This document shows, piece by piece, positions 59,941-64,000 of a stretch of DNA of 64,000 nucleotides. The position numbers and the translations under genes are program-made. The first letter of the stretch is position 1. Each line of letters opens with the position of its first letter. The notes beneath the pieces were generated by a model. The model was given only the letters and a program-made list of their open reading frames with translations. It did not search any database and was not told the DNA's origin. The stretch is taken from positions 62,001 to 126,000 of the forward strand of contig CANHPL010000003.1 in NCBI GenBank assembly GCA_947462685.1. The letters run 5' to 3'. The DNA is from Burkholderiaceae bacterium (GTDB lineage Bacteria; Pseudomonadota; Gammaproteobacteria; Burkholderiales; Burkholderiaceae).

Positions 59941-60390
59941 ATGAAAAATAAATACAAAATTGCATTAGTTGCTATTGTTACATCCGCGATTGCTGGAACA
60001 GCATTTGCACAATTTGCAAGACCTGATGCTGCGATTAAATATCGTAAAGCAGTGTTTACTGTTATGGGCACTCACAATGCTCGCTTGGGAGCTGTTGCTA
60101 AAGGCGAAGTTCCATTCAATAAAGATGAAGTTATTAGAAATGCTTATATTGTAAATACGATGGCTAGCTTGCCATGGCAAGCGTTTGGTTCAGGCACAGA
60201 GGGTGGCGATGCACTCCCTGCAATTTGGTCTGAAGCGTCTAAGTTCAAATCTGCTCAAGAAAAACTGATTGCTGCAACCGCAAGTTTGTCGAGCGCAGCT
60301 AATTCAGGTGATTTAGAAGCCGTAAAAAAAGCGACAGCCAATGTGGGCGCCGCTTGTAAAAACTGTCATGACGACTTTAAAAAGAAATAA
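59941..60390 (+). CDS. Cytochrome c (c-prime type)
   Basis: Signal peptide MKNKYKIALVAIVTSAIAGTAFAQ, C-terminal CKNCH haem motif; start moved from 59899. Confidence 0.92.
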   Translation: MKNKYKIALVAIVTSAIAGTAFAQFARPDAAIKYRKAVFTVMGTHNARLGAVAKGEVPFNKDEVIRNAYIVNTMASLPWQAFGSGTEGGDALPAIWSEASKFKSAQEKLIAATASLSSAANSGDLEAVKKATANVGAACKNCHDDFKKK

Positions 60391-61050
60391 TTAGGTAAGT
60401 ACAACATATTTAAATAGTACGATTAGTAGCATCAGCAATACCCCTGCCAGTACTCGAATCTTGACATCATCTTTTGATACTTTGATTTGATCTACTGGCT
60501 GTTTTTTTAAATCAATTTCTTTATCACCATAGACCATTGGTCCAATGAGATTATTTTTCTTGATCTTTTGATAGTAAAAAATAGCAATGAGATGCAATGC
60601 AACAATGCCATAGACTAATAGATGATTAGCTCCATGGATCTGGTTCATAAATTTCACCATATCTTCTGATAAAAACTTGGATAACGGCCCCTGAAAGCTG
60701 ATCTCATCATCAGTAAATAGTCCGGAACTTGCCTGCACTAAAACAATCAATAACATTGCTATAACCGACAATGCACCCAAAGGGTTATGGCCTAATACGC
60801 TTTCTCTTTGATCTTTAAAAAATGCTTTGAGGTTTGACAATGAAGGTACGAATGACGAAAAGCGTGCATGATGGGGTCCAATAAATCCCCAAATGATTCT
60901 AAAGACAACCAAGACAAGTGCTGTATATCCACAATAACTATGCCATGTGATTTGATCTAATAAATCAGTAATAATAGCGCCCAATATAGCTGCAGCAAAA
61001 AACCAGTGAAACAGTCGAGTAGGTAAATCCCAAAGTCGTATTTTTTCCAT
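60391..61050 (-). CDS. Cytochrome b561-type membrane protein
   Basis: IRLWDLPTRLFHWFFAAAILGAI, ITWHSYCGYTALVLVVFRIIWGFIGPHHARF, multiple TM His. Confidence 0.92.
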   Translation of the reverse strand: MEKIRLWDLPTRLFHWFFAAAILGAIITDLLDQITWHSYCGYTALVLVVFRIIWGFIGPHHARFSSFVPSLSNLKAFFKDQRESVLGHNPLGALSVIAMLLIVLVQASSGLFTDDEISFQGPLSKFLSEDMVKFMNQIHGANHLLVYGIVALHLIAIFYYQKIKKNNLIGPMVYGDKEIDLKKQPVDQIKVSKDDVKIRVLAGVLLMLLIVLFKYVVLT

Positions 61051-61078
61051 TTAATCTTATCCTTTTTAATATTTTAAA

Positions 61079-61093
61079 TAATAATAATTATCA
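61079..61093 (-). promoter_or_regulatory. Fur-box-like site upstream of cytochrome b561
   Basis: Minus strand TGATAATTATTATTA; 14 of 15 positions fit the 7-1-7 pattern TGATAATNATTATCA; about 30 nt upstream of ATG 61050. Confidence 0.35.
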
Positions 61094-61148
61094 CTTGATG
61101 CAAGCTTAATGAGTTTGTGGTTTTAGATTTTTTAAAAGAATAGAAAAA

Positions 61149-61175
61149 CCCCAAAGTTTTTCTATCGCTTTGGGG
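61149..61175 (-). terminator. Rho-independent terminator of the deacetylase gene
   Basis: Minus strand CCCCAAAG-CGATAGAAAAA-CTTTGGGG followed by TTTTTCTATT. Confidence 0.8.
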
Positions 61176-61223
61176 CTTGGGTCTCGTGATAGCTTATTTT
61201 AAGTCTAACTATTTCAAAACTTT

Positions 61224-62129
61224 TTAACTTCCCGGAATAATTCCAGGGGGAAGAGTCAAACAATAATTTGCTACGTCCATAGGTCTTGCCTTCCAAACTC
61301 GATCAGCGCGGGGGTGCTCTAAGCAATGTTTTAATGCTAACCTAAGATTTCGTAATCTAAATGGCTGTCCAAAGACATATGGATGAATCGAGACATTCAT
61401 GACTAACGGATGACGCTCTGACTGTTCAATCATTTCATCAAACTGATCAACAATCATGTCACAAAAATCTTTACCATCTTGCTTCCGATGAATAATGACT
61501 TGCGAGTCATTTAATTCCACGGGGTAAGGTATGGATAAGATTGGGCCACTTCTGGTCTTCATCCAAATCGGCTGATCATCCATCGGCCAATCCATTAAAT
61601 ACTTAAAGCCTGCTTCTTTTAGCAAATCTGGTGTATGAGATGTCTCGTAAGCACCTGCTCCCATCCAACCCATTGGAGGTGTTCCCTCCTGTTTCACAAA
61701 GGTATCCACAACTTCGTGGATAAGCCTTTTTTCATCGGCTTCCCACATACCTCGCAGGTTTTCAGCATTGGTTCTGCCGTGCGCCACAAATTCATCACCA
61801 CGCTTTCTGATGGCATCCATCACTTGAGGGGCATATTCATATAGCAAGCTATTCACATTATGGCCGGCTGGAATCTTAAGCTCTTCAAAGAGCTCAAAGA
61901 AACGCCAAATTCCAATGCGATTGCCATAATCTCTCCAAGCATAGTTCCGATGGGTTTGTGGCTCACCCGTTTTTGCTGGATCATGACCCATACCCGCACC
62001 AAACGCAAAACATTCAACATTAGTCGTCATTACAAACGCTAAACGTTTGCCCTCCGGCCAACTGTAGTCTTTGCGTTCTGGAAGAGGAATATATTCATAA
62101 CGTTGATGTTTAGGTAATAAATTAGTCAT
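61224..62129 (-). CDS. Polysaccharide deacetylase family, PuuE/allantoinase-like
   Basis: LAFVMTTNVECFAFG replaces the NodB TFDDG motif; EFVAHGRTNAENLRGM; GWMGAGAYETSHTPDLLKEAGFKYLMDW. Confidence 0.87.
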   Translation of the reverse strand: MTNLLPKHQRYEYIPLPERKDYSWPEGKRLAFVMTTNVECFAFGAGMGHDPAKTGEPQTHRNYAWRDYGNRIGIWRFFELFEELKIPAGHNVNSLLYEYAPQVMDAIRKRGDEFVAHGRTNAENLRGMWEADEKRLIHEVVDTFVKQEGTPPMGWMGAGAYETSHTPDLLKEAGFKYLMDWPMDDQPIWMKTRSGPILSIPYPVELNDSQVIIHRKQDGKDFCDMIVDQFDEMIEQSERHPLVMNVSIHPYVFGQPFRLRNLRLALKHCLEHPRADRVWKARPMDVANYCLTLPPGIIPGS

Positions 62130-62145
62130 TGATGTTCTCAGTCTA

Positions 62146-63144
62146 TTAATCGATGTGTGCGCCTGCCACTTTCACTGCCTGTACCATTTTAGTCACATCC
62201 TGATTCATTTGAGTTGTGAACTCAGCTGGTGTATTGATAATAGGATCGGCTCCAATCGATGCATACACTTGACGCATATCCTGACTATTAACAACATCTG
62301 CAAACAGTTGATTAATTTTTTTGACTAAATCAGGTGTCATACCTTTTGGTCCTAAAATCCCACTATTGAGAACGAACTCGTAGCCCGGGATTCCAGCCTC
62401 GCCAATCGTTGGCACATCTGGTGCGGCACCGACTCTTTTTTTGGTAGTAACGCCGAGTGCAATTAACTTTTTACCTTGAACTAAACTAAGTGCTGGGGGC
62501 ATTGTGGAAAATGTAAAGCCAACATCGCCCGCTAAAACCGCTTGAGTTGCAGGAGAACTTCCTTTAAATGGCACATGAACTGGAGTTATTCCTAAGGTCT
62601 TGTTAAATGTCTCAGCAGCCAAGTGTGGAATAGTTCCATTACCTGAGGATGCGTAGGCTAAAGCATCACCTTTTGATTTAGCGTAAGGAATAAATTCTTT
62701 AAGCGAATTGACTTTTAAGCTTGGGTTTACGACCAACATCAAGGGAGTTGAAGCAACTAGGGTAATTGGTGAAAAATCCTTGATTGGATCGTAAGGTAAG
62801 TTTTTGTATAACCCAACATTAATCGCATGCGTGGTCATATCCTGTAAAAAAAGGGTGTAACCATCGGGTGCAGACTTCGAAACAAAATCTGCTGCAATAG
62901 TTGTCCCTGCACCAGGTTTGTTTTCCACAATGACACCTTGACCAATAACATTCGACAATTTGGCCGCTAGTGCTCTTCCCAGCACATCAGATATTCCTCC
63001 TGCAGAAAATCCTACGACTAAGCGTATGGGCTTATTTGGGTATGAACTAACATCTTGAGCTTGGGTTAAAGCTACTGAAAAAATTCCTAATGAGGTAAGT
63101 GCACTGCAAATTATTTTTTTATAAGTAGCTGAGATTGTTTTCAT
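62146..63144 (-). CDS. Bug/TctC-family substrate-binding protein
   Basis: Signal peptide; YPNKPIRLVVGFSAGGISDVLGR, APDGYT. Confidence 0.93.
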   Translation of the reverse strand: MKTISATYKKIICSALTSLGIFSVALTQAQDVSSYPNKPIRLVVGFSAGGISDVLGRALAAKLSNVIGQGVIVENKPGAGTTIAADFVSKSAPDGYTLFLQDMTTHAINVGLYKNLPYDPIKDFSPITLVASTPLMLVVNPSLKVNSLKEFIPYAKSKGDALAYASSGNGTIPHLAAETFNKTLGITPVHVPFKGSSPATQAVLAGDVGFTFSTMPPALSLVQGKKLIALGVTTKKRVGAAPDVPTIGEAGIPGYEFVLNSGILGPKGMTPDLVKKINQLFADVVNSQDMRQVYASIGADPIINTPAEFTTQMNQDVTKMVQAVKVAGAHID

Positions 63145-63315
63145 AGATTTCCTTACTTTGATTGAAATATAAATATTTTAAGTTAGCTTACTTGATCACT
63201 GACTGAAGAAGTGGCTTAAATGCACTTTTTTGTATCAAATAACCCCAAAACGATACGAACTTTACAGATAATTAAAATTTATAAAAAAGATTAGGATTCT
63301 AGTCTCTTTTTCCGG

Positions 63316-63999
63316 TTAAACCTTCACTCGTTCAAGAACTTCTTTAACAAAGACTTCTTCTGGCTTCAGATGTTGCTTTGTAATGCCTTGTTCATAAGCG
63401 TATTGGGTAAAGGCTTCTAAAGTACTTCTGTTCCCCTCAATGCCATAAGGCCAATAATCCTCGCCTATGATCTTTTTTGATATTTGCGTATAGTCAGGTA
63501 CCCAAGGAATTGGATAATAAGAAGCGGTGATGTCTGAAGCTCTCTCTAAGGATCTTTCTTTAGCCTCTTCAAAGGCACTCATTAAGTTCCCAGCAATCCA
63601 AGGATTTTTCTCGTAAGTAGATCGTTTAATTGCGATCACATGCATGATCGGAAATATGTTCGTCTTTTCCCAATACGCCATTTCTAGCTCACGATAGTTC
63701 GGCAGCAACCTCTCAACTTGATCACTATGATGTAAAAATGCATTGGGTGGTCGAGCGCTTAGAGCTGCGTCAATTTGTCCGTCAAGAAGCATTTGCGACA
63801 GTGAGTTTTCTGGCTTCGCAGTGTAACGAATCCCTTGGGGTAACTGTAATGTCACTTTCTCTTTTCGACCTGGATCATTCACTCCAGCCTGAAACCATTC
63901 AATGCTAGTTAAATCAACGCCATACTCATGCGCTAATAAACCTCTTGAATATATAGAGGCGGTCTGAGCCCACTCAGGCACACCAATTTTTTTTCCAGC
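63316..63999 (-). CDS. 4,5-dihydroxyphthalate decarboxylase-like / SBP-like protein (partial, open at right edge)
   Basis: Frame continues upstream of the GTG at 63981 to the edge (AGKKIGVPEWAQTASIYSRGLLAHEYGVDLTSIEWFQAG); MLLDGQIDAALSARPPNAF, PYGIEGNRSTLEAFTQYAYEQGI. Confidence 0.72.
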   Translation of the reverse strand, partial: AGKKIGVPEWAQTASIYSRGLLAHEYGVDLTSIEWFQAGVNDPGRKEKVTLQLPQGIRYTAKPENSLSQMLLDGQIDAALSARPPNAFLHHSDQVERLLPNYRELEMAYWEKTNIFPIMHVIAIKRSTYEKNPWIAGNLMSAFEEAKERSLERASDITASYYPIPWVPDYTQISKKIIGEDYWPYGIEGNRSTLEAFTQYAYEQGITKQHLKPEEVFVKEVLERVKV

Positions 64000-64000
64000 A

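Noticed and set aside
1161-62042. Other antisense or nested ORFs of 60-150 aa inside strong genes (e.g. 1161-1361, 35303-35653, 43592-44032, 45804-45992, 50220-50483, 59965-60180)
   Set aside because: All overlap clearly coding genes in another frame and lack recognisable domains or independent ribosome-binding sites.
1-64000. CRISPR arrays, transposases, integrases, phage genes, rRNA or tRNA genes
   Set aside because: No regular spaced repeats, transposase/integrase ORFs or rRNA-like sequence were seen. A tRNAscan or Infernal run would be needed to exclude small RNA genes.

Overview
This 64-kb, AT-rich window looks like a betaproteobacterial chromosome segment (Burkholderiales/Polynucleobacter-like; taxonomy is inferred). 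It is almost entirely coding. The left edge carries a partial GspC-like gene, a short A24 prepilin peptidase, a SulP-STAS-cNMP transporter fusion and an uncharacterised membrane protein. The rest is a dense catabolic region built from short operons. I count 13 full-length Bug/TctC-type tripartite-tricarboxylate-transporter solute-binding proteins, plus one TRAP DctP-like, one SBP_bac_3-like, one NMT1/SsuA-like and one partial 4,5-dihydroxyphthalate-decarboxylase/SBP-like protein. No TctA/TctB, DctQ/DctM or ABC permease is present. These genes are interleaved with five CaiB/BaiF CoA-transferases, two CitE-like lyases, two acyl-CoA synthetases, a thiolase and a DUF35 protein, a molybdenum hydroxylase (CoxMSL/CoxG-like) operon, gentisate-type ring cleavage genes, a split TPP enzyme and a probable itaconate/C5-dicarboxylate degradation operon. 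htpG sits in the middle. I recognised no transcription factor in the window, yet several intergenic regions carry perfect palindromes or repeats that look like operators. The strongest leads are: (1) the permease-less receptor array; (2) the 7-gene overlapping operon 27.4->19.6 kb (DUF35/acyl-CoA synthetase/lactonase/Bug/thiolase/ADH/acyl-CoA synthetase); (3) the itaconyl-CoA-type operon at 42.7-47.7 kb; (4) a leaderless TRAP-type binding protein. All assignments come from reading the sequence and motifs; no database search was run.
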